A DNA stretch of 48,415 nt from assembly GCF_042675645.1 (NCBI RefSeq), contig NZ_JBHTJH010000008.1:1-48415 (forward strand), in the 5' to 3' direction. The stretch is from Sungkyunkwania multivorans (GTDB lineage Bacteria; Bacteroidota; Bacteroidia; Flavobacteriales; Flavobacteriaceae). Below the pieces are notes generated by a model. That model searched no databases, was not told the DNA's origin, and saw only the letters and a program-made list of their open reading frames with translations. A program made the translations under genes and the position numbers. Shown here piece after piece: positions 7,519 through 15,018 of the stretch. Numbering within the stretch: the stretch's first letter is position 1; every line of letters begins with the position of its first letter.

Positions 7519-8500
7519 GGTTCGCTATTGGTTTGATCATGGATGTCAACAGTTGTCTCACTTGGCCCATGAAATCAGGATTCTGCAAGTGTGCCTGAAG
7601 TACCTCATAAAGGAACTTGAGGTCGTCATCCAGGATCTCCGGGTCCATGATCTGATCTATGAAATACCGCTTGTTCTCACTTATCGGGTCGGACGCTCCC
7701 ATTCCCGACACGGCAGCACCGTTGTTCTTGCCTGCCAAGTTGACCAGGGCGGATGCGAGGCTCGGTAGGTTCTCTACCAGCTTGACCGCTACATCGCTGT
7801 CCAACACCGACCTCTTCTCTGATTCGATGGTCTTGATGGCCAGACCTTTCTCCGCCTCGGCGATCGATAGTTTCGACCTCAGACCCAGATTTTCCTCCTC
7901 CAGCTTGCGTATCCTGGACCTTGCATCGCCAAGGTCCTCCTTCAGGCTCGCGTTCTGTTCCACCTTGTCGGTATAGCGTTCCTGTATGGACTCCAACTTG
8001 GACTCCGCCCTGAACCGAGCGGCCATCCCAATGAGTTGCGATTCCGTGGGTGACACCGGTACGGCCTCGTGGACCTTGTTCTCTAATGTGGACATATCTG
8101 TCTGTTTTTCAATTGATGTCGTTCCTTGCTCCTGGGACCTGAATTTTAGCTCTATGGGGTCCCGGTTGACGATCTTCTGGGTCGTTCCATTCCTCATCTT
8201 GAGATTGACCGTACTGCCGGTACCAAGTCCGAAGTTCGGCAGGGCCATGATGAATGTGGTCAGTGCCTCGATATCGGTCCCAGTCGCCTTACCTTCGTAG
8301 ATATTCGTAAACTTTGGGTTCTCCAACTCCTTGCGTATGTCCTCCATGGTGAAGCAGTATCTGTCCTTGAAGACACCGTCACGTTGCTTCTTCACCTTGC
8401 CATTCACGACCGTGATCGAATTTGTCGGTAGTCGCTGAAGGTGATTCAGTATGGGCTGTAATGGGCTGTTCGATTCTTTCATGGTACATTGTTTTATCAT
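7502..8500 (-). CDS. Coiled-coil structural or scaffold protein
   Basis: A 332-aa protein coupled by ATGA to the upstream gene. Residues about 1-110 are mixed; about 155-215 form a long coiled coil (SKLESIQERYTDKVEQNASL onward); a Gly/Ala-rich hinge follows; then a helical tail ends in QLLTSMIKPIANHG. No enzyme motif is seen. Its size and coil suggest a scaffold, assembly or internal structural protein. It is the largest non-enzymatic product of this part of the block. Confidence 0.6.
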   Translation of the reverse strand: MIKQCTMKESNSPLQPILNHLQRLPTNSITVVNGKVKKQRDGVFKDRYCFTMEDIRKELENPKFTNIYEGKATGTDIEALTTFIMALPNFGLGTGSTVNLKMRNGTTQKIVNRDPIELKFRSQEQGTTSIEKQTDMSTLENKVHEAVPVSPTESQLIGMAARFRAESKLESIQERYTDKVEQNASLKEDLGDARSRIRKLEEENLGLRSKLSIAEAEKGLAIKTIESEKRSVLDSDVAVKLVENLPSLASALVNLAGKNNGAAVSGMGASDPISENKRYFIDQIMDPEILDDDLKFLYEVLQAHLQNPDFMGQVRQLLTSMIKPIANHGTDG

Positions 8501-8781
8501 TCACATTGGACGATCCCATACCATAGGACCGCACCTTGGGTGGCTCCGGGGGTCAGCGGGTCGTCAATGAACTCCACCGAGAAGTTCTCGTTGAGCAGCA
8601 GCATGTCGGTCGATGCTCGGAATATGTCATCGGTCTTGATGATGTCGACTCCCATGATGCGGACGTCCTTCTCCCCAATGTTCCTCACCGAGACGTCATA
8701 GACGCCCTTTCCGTAGAGGTCCTTGAAGTTGACGACCTTGTTATCACTGATCAATATCGGTTCAATGACACCTGCCCTCAT
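8497..8781 (-). CDS. Small beta-rich virion-protein candidate
   Basis: A 94-aa protein, ATGA-coupled on both sides. It is almost all predicted strands (VVNFKDLYGKGVYDVSV, FSVEFIDDPLTPGATQ, VLWYGIVQCE), with no signal or membrane segment. It lies beside two other beta-rich proteins that may form the capsid. It could be a spike base, cement or minor capsid protein. Confidence 0.55.
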   Translation of the reverse strand: MRAGVIEPILISDNKVVNFKDLYGKGVYDVSVRNIGEKDVRIMGVDIIKTDDIFRASTDMLLLNENFSVEFIDDPLTPGATQGAVLWYGIVQCE

Positions 8782-9137
8782 AGCTCATCGTTTATCTCTA
8801 TCACTAGGACGAGCTGTCCTATGAACGTCTGCGCAAGGGCCGAGGACCTGCTGATGTTCACCTTGACCTTTCCGTTGGTCTCGAAGTTCACCGGAATGAA
8901 TCCGTTGTAGCCTCCGATCTCACCTCTCTTGAGGATCCTGTGATCCACCGGCTGCACGATGGCCTCCCCATTGGAGGCCGTTATCCCGATGTTCAATATT
9001 CCCGTAATGGTATCGGCGCTCCCATTGACCACGGCGATCCCAATGCATCGTCCCCTGTCCGGGGTGCCGATCTCAGTGTTCTGCAATGCCGCACTCGCTA
9101 GGTTGAGCGGGATGGTGTTGTATTTCGTTCTTTTCAT
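8778..9137 (-). CDS. Small beta-sandwich protein, candidate capsid protein
   Basis: A 119-aa protein, all beta by eye: CIGIAVVNGSADTITGIL, then a loop, GGYNGFIPVNFE, KVKVNISRSS, and a final LVLVIEINDEL strand. It has no signal peptide. The size suits a single jelly-roll domain. Together with the 196-aa protein two genes upstream it could form a two-protein capsid of the kind seen in P23-77-like viruses; this is a hypothesis from size and strand pattern only. Confidence 0.5.
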   Translation of the reverse strand: MKRTKYNTIPLNLASAALQNTEIGTPDRGRCIGIAVVNGSADTITGILNIGITASNGEAIVQPVDHRILKRGEIGGYNGFIPVNFETNGKVKVNISRSSALAQTFIGQLVLVIEINDEL

Positions 9138-9140
9138 GGC

Positions 9141-9356
9141 CTAATGACATTTACGGTTTCTGATCAATGGATTCCTATCGCGGTGCTTGACGAACAGCTT
9201 CTTCCTGTTTCCGATGATTTCCGCCTTTGCAGGTCTGTCGTCATTGGTCGCCTTTGCAATGGCGCTCTGAAGCTCCTTATATGGCAGGGCGGGGTCGATC
9301 CCCAATGGCATGGCCATGGATCGCAATTCTTCTTTTGTCTTACCTATTACTGACAT
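9141..9356 (-). CDS. Small basic protein, unknown
   Basis: A 71-aa protein. Its N-terminal half is helical (GKTKEELRSMAMPLG, PYKELQSAI), like a small DNA- or protein-binding helix-turn-helix or a HeH/LEM-like motif. Its C-terminal half is very basic (RKKLFVKHRDRN). It lies between the two capsid candidates and could bind packaged DNA. No family is assigned with confidence. Confidence 0.5.
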   Translation of the reverse strand: MSVIGKTKEELRSMAMPLGIDPALPYKELQSAIAKATNDDRPAKAEIIGNRKKLFVKHRDRNPLIRNRKCH

Positions 9357-9434
9357 GGCTTGATATTTGAAAAGCCTCCAGCCTATGATGTTTGGCCAAA
9401 GGCTTTGGTTGATGAATATATTTGCGGACCTGGT

Positions 9435-10025
9435 CTAGCTTCGGTCATTGGTCACCATACCACGGCTGATCACCTTTACGAAGCCCGCATTACCGGCTCC
9501 TGGTGCGAAGTCTGCACCTGCGGCAGGGAATTCGATCTTGAAGTCGATCTTCTTTTCGGCACGTAACAGTACCTGATGGATCTCCGTGAAATAGCTGTCT
9601 GAGTTCTTGGCTCCGTTGATAACCTCGATGGGGATCCGCAACTTCTCGGTCTCGGCCTCCAGTACCAGGAGGTCCGCGTTCTTCAGGTCGGCCGGCAAAG
9701 CGGAACTGTAATCGACATTACCTGCATCTGCTGCGATCAGACCGACTCCATACAGTACCTCCAAACTGAAGGACAGGTGATTCTGGCCCGAAGGCAACTT
9801 CTGGTTGTTGATCGAGGAGTTTCCCACGAGCTCGTTCTGATTGGCCTGGAAGAGCGAGACGGTCCCTCCCGGCGAGGCCACTTGGGCCGCGACCACGATG
9901 GCGTGCTCCTTCAGCTGAATCTTACCGGCAGCGATGTTGGCGTTTGTTATCGCATCGAGCTGCTGTTTTTCTGCGGCGTCCTCGAAGTAGGCCTTTGCGA
10001 TCTCGAATTTTGTTAATCTTGACAT
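9435..10025 (-). CDS. Beta-rich protein, candidate major capsid protein
   Basis: A 196-aa protein. A short N-terminal helix (LTKFEIAKAYFEDAAEKQQ) is followed by an all-beta body: HAIVVAAQVASPGGTVSLF, LSFSLEVLYGVGL, LLVLEAETEKLRIPIEVI, KKIDFKIEFPAAG, FVKVISRGMV. It has no membrane segment or signal. It is flanked by larger non-coding gaps than other block genes (78 and 70 bases), which suits a highly expressed gene. Its length and strand content fit a single jelly-roll capsid protein; HK97 and double-jelly-roll proteins are normally larger. Not proven. Confidence 0.5.
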   Translation of the reverse strand: MSRLTKFEIAKAYFEDAAEKQQLDAITNANIAAGKIQLKEHAIVVAAQVASPGGTVSLFQANQNELVGNSSINNQKLPSGQNHLSFSLEVLYGVGLIAADAGNVDYSSALPADLKNADLLVLEAETEKLRIPIEVINGAKNSDSYFTEIHQVLLRAEKKIDFKIEFPAAGADFAPGAGNAGFVKVISRGMVTNDRS

Positions 10026-10095
10026 GATCTTGATTTTTTAATGATTGATGAATGTTCTCTGTTCGATTTTGATTGTTATGCTATCGCGTAGCCTG

Positions 10096-10560
10096 TCAGG
10101 CCATTGATATGCCGGTCTTCATGGGCTGGGTGCGCATGGTCTGGTCGCTTGCCAGGAAGGGAATGCCGTTCGTCACCGCCCTTGCCATACCGCGCCGGCG
10201 ACCTCGCCTTTTCCTTGCGGCGATGGCGACCGGGGTGGTCCCGCCACCGACCACGTCATGGAAGAACTGCTTGACGGTGGAACCATCGTTCTCCGGTAGT
10301 GCCGGTGCGACCTTGTCGCTGACGAATTCGGCCAACTGCCATGCCGTCATTCCGGCAAACGTGTTCTGGGCGAAGTTGTTCTTCAGGAATACGGCCCCGG
10401 TGACCCCGAGCAATGCGACGATGGCCTGAGCCACCATCTTGTTCAGACCGAACGATCTGATCAGCAGCATGGCCGCTCCCTTGCTGGTCATGCCACCGAG
10501 TCCATAGGCACCAGCGGCCTCCACCACTTTAGTGACTGATTGTTGAGTTTTAAGTTTCAT
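10096..10560 (-). CDS. Hydrophobic protein with arginine-rich stretch, candidate virion membrane protein
   Basis: A 154-aa protein with two hydrophobic helices (about 26-42 and 43-60: VAQAIVALLGVTGAVFL), a polar middle, and a strongly basic ARKRRGRRRGMARA segment (about 113-126). Membrane helices plus an arginine cluster are typical of proteins that tie a genome to an internal virion membrane. No family is recognised. Confidence 0.55.
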   Translation of the reverse strand: MKLKTQQSVTKVVEAAGAYGLGGMTSKGAAMLLIRSFGLNKMVAQAIVALLGVTGAVFLKNNFAQNTFAGMTAWQLAEFVSDKVAPALPENDGSTVKQFFHDVVGGGTTPVAIAARKRRGRRRGMARAVTNGIPFLASDQTMRTQPMKTGISMA

Positions 10561-10594
10561 AGCGAAAATTGTTAATTGTTAATGTTGATGTCTT

Positions 10595-12241
10595 CTATTT
10601 CGTCTTACCAAATACGCTCCTACCATAGGCGATCGTTGCGACCGCTGCTCCAGCTATCAGGAGGACCACCAGCCCTCCGCCCATTCCTGCCTGCTGCGGT
10701 CTCGGGCCGTTCCCCGTGGTCTGGATGTTCCCATCGCCGTCCACGAAGGTGTCGGACAGGCCGTCCGCGAGGATGTCGTTGTCACCACCTCCAAAGTCAA
10801 GGTCCGTTCCCCCCGTGGTCCTTGTAATGGAATATTGCTCGACGTCCATGGTGAGGTCATGTCCCTTTTCCCATGGGTCTGGATAGAATTTCCTTGTTGG
10901 AGTGGCGATCCTCATGGCATAGCCCTGTGACTGCAATCGATTCCTCACCGCCTGTGTGAATGCCTGTATGGCCTTGTTCTCGGTCTCCACCAGGATGGTC
11001 AGCCCGTCCTTGGTACAGTCCTTCGCCGTGGTCATCAACCAATGCCGCTGTGCGCTGTGTATCTTATAAGCCTTTTCGACAAGGAAGTCGTTGAATGCCC
11101 GAATGAGCTGCTGCGGTCGTGAGTTGATGAAGGTGTTCAGGTCCTTTTGCATTTCCCCGATGGCCCATTTAGCCGATGCCTTGGCAGATTCCGGATTCCA
11201 TGATGCGCCCCAACATGAGAAGTTGAAGCCATTGGCAAGGACCGCACCCAAGGTGTTGTCCGCAAAGCCAAGGTCCAGTACATTCCCCAGGATGTCCAGA
11301 CCGGGGACGATGCCCAATATGTCTCCGGTTGCACCCATTGCTGGGCCGACCTGAGACCTGAGGTTCTTGAAGGTGGTCGAAAGATTCACGAAGGTGTCAT
11401 CCACACTTATTCCCCTCTTTGTGATCCGTATGAGTGGGTCCCTGCCCGTTTCGAGTTTATCCAGTACGATGTTGCGCAACTGTTGCAACGCCAATGGGGA
11501 AGGGGCGAACTGTCGCAGCATTTCCAAGAAATTTTCGAAGTCCATGAGGGCCTTCTGTATCTGTGCCGTTGGGGCCGCGAGCGTACGCCCTCCCACGAGG
11601 TCTATCGCACCGTGACCGTGCTGCCCTGTACAGGTGCAACCTGGTGCCGGTGATCCCATGTAAACATAGCTTAGTGTCGGTTCCATAAAAATATCGTCTT
11701 TTTCCAGGTAGGGAACTTCATTGTTCTCTTCCACTGTGCCGTCAATGATGTAATATCTCGTCAATGACCCGCTCTTCTGGTCCAAGGGGACCAACACGTA
11801 GACATGCGTGAACGCGTCCTCGTGGAGGTCCGGTTGTCTCACTCGCCTCAGATAGTGCTTGATGCCGAGATTGAGAAGTATTGTGCTGGCGAATATGCTG
11901 TAGCTCTTGCAATCGATGCCTTTCCTTCTCTCTGCCCAGCTGCAGGCCGGTGACCTTAGCTGTTGCCTTGCGGGGTCGATGCTGTACTGGATGTGGTTGT
12001 AGAGGAACCAATGGATCTCCTCGATGGTGTCTGCCAGATTTCCCTGGTCCAGGACCGGTGCGATGTTGCTTGCCTGTTGCTGATATATCCTTGCGGCCTT
12101 GGCCATGGCCTTCAGACCGAAGTCTGTTCTTCCTCTACCCGCATTCTTGACGGGACAGCTGTTACGCTCGAAGTGGCGGTCAAAATTTCGTCCGTCCAGG
12201 ATCTCGCGATACAGGCTGCTATTTATTGCCAGGCTGTCCAT
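10595..12241 (-). CDS. Transglutaminase-like (papain-fold) protein with C-terminal membrane helix
   Basis: A 548-aa protein. Residues 66-175 hold a transglutaminase-like core with a full triad: Cys111 in RRKGIDCKSYSIFAST, His146 in AFTHVYVLVPLD, Asp167 in RYYIIDGTVE. A Cys-rich CTCTGQHGHG patch, long helical regions and a glycine-rich tail follow, with a membrane helix at about 518-538. Such enzymes cross-link or cut proteins. In a particle it could cross-link the shell, process virion proteins or act at the host surface. The upstream region (12242-12475) is shared with a rightward gene. Confidence 0.75.
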   Translation of the reverse strand: MDSLAINSSLYREILDGRNFDRHFERNSCPVKNAGRGRTDFGLKAMAKAARIYQQQASNIAPVLDQGNLADTIEEIHWFLYNHIQYSIDPARQQLRSPACSWAERRKGIDCKSYSIFASTILLNLGIKHYLRRVRQPDLHEDAFTHVYVLVPLDQKSGSLTRYYIIDGTVEENNEVPYLEKDDIFMEPTLSYVYMGSPAPGCTCTGQHGHGAIDLVGGRTLAAPTAQIQKALMDFENFLEMLRQFAPSPLALQQLRNIVLDKLETGRDPLIRITKRGISVDDTFVNLSTTFKNLRSQVGPAMGATGDILGIVPGLDILGNVLDLGFADNTLGAVLANGFNFSCWGASWNPESAKASAKWAIGEMQKDLNTFINSRPQQLIRAFNDFLVEKAYKIHSAQRHWLMTTAKDCTKDGLTILVETENKAIQAFTQAVRNRLQSQGYAMRIATPTRKFYPDPWEKGHDLTMDVEQYSITRTTGGTDLDFGGGDNDILADGLSDTFVDGDGNIQTTGNGPRPQQAGMGGGLVVLLIAGAAVATIAYGRSVFGKTK

Positions 12242-12475
12242 ACTTGCTCTGATGTTCCAAAGAACTTTGTCATTGCTCCTTCGTTGTTTCGATGTTGCTT
12301 CTGAGTGTAAATATTGGACTCAAATATGATATGGTCAGTGGCTAATTGGGATTGAAGAAGATTTTACGGACCTGTTTGGGATTTTCGAAGGATAGTAGAG
12401 AATAACGTGATCTACTGTAGTTAAAAACTATTTCGACACTTGATCTAATAGATATTATTTATTAATTTTGAAGAA

Positions 12476-12490
12476 CCTTTTAAACCACAA
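12476..12490 (+). promoter_or_regulatory. Leader motif copy (CCTTTTAAACCACAA)
   Basis: This 15-mer lies 5 bases before the ATG at 12496 of a rightward gene. It is identical to the copy before the minus-strand gene at 13503. Together with copies at 16761, 17529 and 17601 it forms a family of leaders in the element. Confidence 0.65.
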
Positions 12491-12495
12491 TGATC

Positions 12496-12741
12496 ATGAG
12501 AAAACTGGAACACGGGAAGCCCATTCCCGATTCGGTCAGAAAACAGGTGCTCTACGCCTTTCTACATCCGATATCAGAGAATACCATCAAGAAGGTGCTG
12601 CCAGGCATCGTATTGAAAAGCCGAAAGGCCGAGGGGATCACTCAGAGACAGGCAGAGCATGTGCGCGAGGTAAGGAAGCTGGAGATCAAGGAGTTGCTCG
12701 TCAAGTTGAGTGTGATCGGTCCTGAGGATGAGATCCTATAG
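12496..12741 (+). CDS. Small basic protein, the only rightward gene beside the structural genes
   Basis: An 81-aa protein from the ATG at 12496 (another ATG lies 6 bases upstream). The start is chosen because the leader motif is spaced from it as before the other genes. The sequence is helical and basic (DSVRKQVLYAFLH, SRKAEGITQRQAEHVREVRK), suggesting a small DNA-binding protein, possibly a regulator of the divergent transglutaminase gene. No family is recognised. Confidence 0.6.
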   Translation: MRKLEHGKPIPDSVRKQVLYAFLHPISENTIKKVLPGIVLKSRKAEGITQRQAEHVREVRKLEIKELLVKLSVIGPEDEIL

Positions 12742-12776
12742 GGAGAAAATGATAGGAAGTGGGCGGTTAATTAGCT

Positions 12777-13049
12777 TTACGACCCTTTTCCATCATTGTT
12801 GCCCAGCTGTTGCTGGAGTATTCCAACCTCAATTGAATACGCATCGTATTTCCGCTTGAAGTGACCCTTGAGATACTCCATGTATTCTTGGACATCCAGG
12901 TTGCTTGTCGGTTTGAATTTGTATTCCAAGGTCACATATTCGTTCTGATACAGGTGCTGCTCATGCAGCGGGAACTGTCGGATCTTGTCCAACGGTATGT
13001 CCAAGGCCATCTTTTCCCTTTTGATTATCTTGAATACCAATGTTATCAT
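12777..13049 (-). CDS. Small protein, unknown
   Basis: A 90-aa protein from the ATG at 13047-13049, chosen because it overlaps the upstream stop as ATGA; a longer frame starts at 13118. The centre reads IPLDKIRQFPLHEQHLY and is followed by alpha/beta sequence ending in a helix rich in Lys and Tyr. No membrane segment and no family. Confidence 0.55.
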   Translation of the reverse strand: MITLVFKIIKREKMALDIPLDKIRQFPLHEQHLYQNEYVTLEYKFKPTSNLDVQEYMEYLKGHFKRKYDAYSIEVGILQQQLGNNDGKGS

Positions 13050-13282
13050 TTCCATACCAATGTCAGAATTATTGTTAGCATCAAGGCCATTAGTGATATG
13101 ATGGCCACCCAGGCCCAAGCGGGATGCACTTTGGACCTTACCAGTTTATGCTCCACTTCTTCGACCCTGCGAAGGATCTCCAGCTCGATCAGGTGTTCCT
13201 CACGGTCGTTTGACCTTAGGTAGGCCTCATAGAGCTCGTCTGTCGTCATTTCAGTGTAAGATAGATCTTTCATGGCTTTCAT
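13046..13282 (-). CDS. Tail-anchored small membrane protein
   Basis: A 78-aa protein. Its acidic helical N-terminal part (TTDELYEAYLRSNDREEHL) leads to a C-terminal membrane helix (VAIISLMALMLTIILTLVW). Its ATG overlaps the upstream stop (ATGA). It pairs with the next gene upstream, which has the opposite topology, so the two may interact. No family is recognised. Confidence 0.6.
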   Translation of the reverse strand: MKAMKDLSYTEMTTDELYEAYLRSNDREEHLIELEILRRVEEVEHKLVRSKVHPAWAWVAIISLMALMLTIILTLVWK

Positions 13283-13503
13283 TTTAGATTTGGTTCATTT
13301 CCGATACCCTCATCCGGTTCCGCCTGATTCAGAAGGACCAGCTCACTTTTGAGCCGGTCGTTCTCATTGCGCAGCTGCGCGCAATGGTCGTTCAATCTAA
13401 TGGCTTGCAAGAATGATGCCATTGCAACTATGAACAGCAGCACGCAAACGTAACAAATGATGTAAAGCGCGGTAAATTCCTTGTTGTTGTTCTCTTGTTT
13501 CAT
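13279..13503 (-). CDS. Single-pass membrane protein with coiled coil
   Basis: A 74-aa protein with a membrane helix (about 12-33, YIICYVCVLLFIVAMASFL) followed by a heptad coiled coil (CAQLRNENDRLKSELVLL). It is preceded 5 bases upstream by the leader motif, so it probably begins a coupled group of three genes (74, 78 and 90 aa). No family is recognised. Confidence 0.6.
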   Translation of the reverse strand: MKQENNNKEFTALYIICYVCVLLFIVAMASFLQAIRLNDHCAQLRNENDRLKSELVLLNQAEPDEGIGNEPNLK

Positions 13504-13507
13504 GATG

Positions 13508-13522
13508 TTGTGGTTTAAAAGG
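13508..13522 (-). promoter_or_regulatory. Leader motif copy (CCTTTTAAACCACAA)
   Basis: A 15-of-15 match to the copy at 12476, placed 4 bases before the ATG of the 74-aa membrane protein. That the same sequence precedes genes on both strands argues for a functional signal rather than a local duplication. Confidence 0.65.
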
Positions 13523-13540
13523 TCCTGTGTTGGGCTTGAT

Positions 13541-13840
13541 TCAATTCGGTCCCTCGCTCAACACCTCGGCATCGACCGTGATCATTTCATTGATGACCAT
13601 TTTGGGCACCGACTGTTGTCCGGTCTCAAGGATGGACCTGATGATGTCATCGAGGTCGGTGGTCGTCACCCGTATGGCCCCAAGTTCCATGGCGGCGGTG
13701 CTCATGGCCTCACTGAGCAGGTCATAGGAGTACGTGTCAGGGTCGTAGCCGCTCTTGTTGAGCCCGATGTCCTTTGCCAGCCTATGGAGGCTTTCTACGT
13801 GGGCACTCGCCATTCGTTCTGTGTCTGTGAAGATCATCAT
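13541..13840 (-). CDS. Small protein, unknown
   Basis: A 99-aa helical acidic protein (HVESLHRLAKDIGL, TTTDLDDIIRSILETG). The first two residues are both Met, so the start may be one codon later. No domain is recognised. It lies in the leftward block between a Cys-rich protein and the membrane triplet. Confidence 0.5.
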   Translation of the reverse strand: MMIFTDTERMASAHVESLHRLAKDIGLNKSGYDPDTYSYDLLSEAMSTAAMELGAIRVTTTDLDDIIRSILETGQQSVPKMVINEMITVDAEVLSEGPN

Positions 13841-13861
13841 ATAGCTTGATTTTATGTTAGT

Positions 13862-14275
13862 TCAATTCTTGTGTATTCGCCTTATGAGCTGCCCAGACTG
13901 GTTGTCATAGAAGTCCACACAGTTGCACATTCTGGCCTTCTCGATGTACCAGCCTTGTCGCTCGAAATGGGCTATGTAGCTTTCATCGTCAAAGAACTTA
14001 GGATTCCGGTCGTTCTTGAGAAAACTGTAGACGGTATTGTACGGGATGACCCCGTGGACCACCACTCCCTTGTACTCCGACCTGAGGTTGAAGGCGATCC
14101 TGATCCTGCTGCAGTTCAAACAGAAGCTCCCTTTCCTGAAGGTCTTTGGGCATTTACATCTCATATTGTCATTGTAATTGTTGATCAAATTGGTCGAGTA
14201 GCAGGTAACGATCCTACCGCGAAATGAACACTGCTCGAGGCCTGTGCAAGAGCGCTTCCAGGGCTTCCACTTCAT
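13862..14275 (-). CDS. Cys-rich (zinc-ribbon-like) protein
   Basis: Up to 137 aa. An internal ATG at 14164 would give a protein starting MRCKCPKTFRKGSFCLNCSR, in which CxC and CxxC pairs form a likely zinc ribbon. The rest is alpha/beta with YIAHFERQGWYIEKARMC. It may bind nucleic acid. The longer form adds two more Cys near the N-terminus and cannot be excluded. Confidence 0.5.
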   Translation of the reverse strand: MKWKPWKRSCTGLEQCSFRGRIVTCYSTNLINNYNDNMRCKCPKTFRKGSFCLNCSRIRIAFNLRSEYKGVVVHGVIPYNTVYSFLKNDRNPKFFDDESYIAHFERQGWYIEKARMCNCVDFYDNQSGQLIRRIHKN

Positions 14276-14474
14276 TGTTTAGCTATAACCCTTACTCGTA
14301 TGACCAGGTGGGGTTCCTTTCAACGCCCGGCCAAAGTCTTGGCTGTTATTAACTCGGTGGCAGCCATCCGATCAAGCAACCCGGCATGCTTCTAAAAAGA
14401 AACTTTCAAAGTGTACCGTTTAAGTAGTTGCTTACTTCCTCACTTGCTATATTTTCTGAGATCGAACAGTCACG

Positions 14475-14669
14475 TTAATGTTGATCTTCCTTTTGAATGC
14501 AGAGTTGGGCATACCTGATCAATGTGTTTGTTGGCAGATCTCGCCAACTTGCCATAGTTTCTCGTTTTGCCTTGGTTAAAAGTCGTATACCGATCTCCGC
14601 AGTATCTTCATATTCGCTATCCGCTGGATAAAGTGATTCGATGTGACCAATTGCTTCTTCGGGTTTCAT
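14475..14669 (-). CDS. Small helical protein, unknown
   Basis: A 64-aa helical protein (PEEAIGHIESLYPADSEYED, then a basic helix and TNTLIRYAQLCIQK). No recognised family. It stands alone between two longer gaps and faces a small rightward membrane protein. Confidence 0.45.
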   Translation of the reverse strand: MKPEEAIGHIESLYPADSEYEDTAEIGIRLLTKAKRETMASWRDLPTNTLIRYAQLCIQKEDQH

Positions 14670-14715
14670 TATTTCTACGGTTATTGGTTAATGCTATTAT
14701 TCTTATATTCGTTAT

Positions 14716-14913
14716 ATGCTAAAGAAATTCACCCTCATACTAATTTTACTTTTGATTATTGTATATTGGGCCTATCAGATATTCAGCTATAAATCCTCTG
14801 ATTTTGATTCAGTCTCCGGATTCGTTATTAATGGTGTTTTGCTCTGTATTTCTGTGTTCTTAATTTTAAACTCACTTTCGGCATTGAAAAAATTATTCAA
14901 CAAAGAAGAATAG
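14716..14913 (+). CDS. Small two-helix membrane protein, rightward
   Basis: A 65-aa protein with two hydrophobic helices (about 4-22 and 38-56) joined by a polar loop, and a charged KKLFNKEE tail. It runs against the surrounding block and is more AT-rich than its neighbours. It may be a cargo (moron-like) gene, for example for superinfection exclusion, but nothing in the sequence proves this. Confidence 0.55.
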   Translation: MLKKFTLILILLLIIVYWAYQIFSYKSSDFDSVSGFVINGVLLCISVFLILNSLSALKKLFNKEE

Positions 14914-15018
14914 TAGAGTTCTATATTCGACGGTTATTCTCCATACATTTCTTTGCAGCCAGCTTCGTGTTGAACTTCAATGTTATCTTTTTATTCATCT
15001 TGAGCAGTTGATATCTGT

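Noticed and set aside
4946..12241. Tailed prophage or phage-tail-like particle
   Set aside because: No portal, terminase, HK97 protein, tail tube, sheath, baseplate or tape-measure candidate of suitable size is visible.
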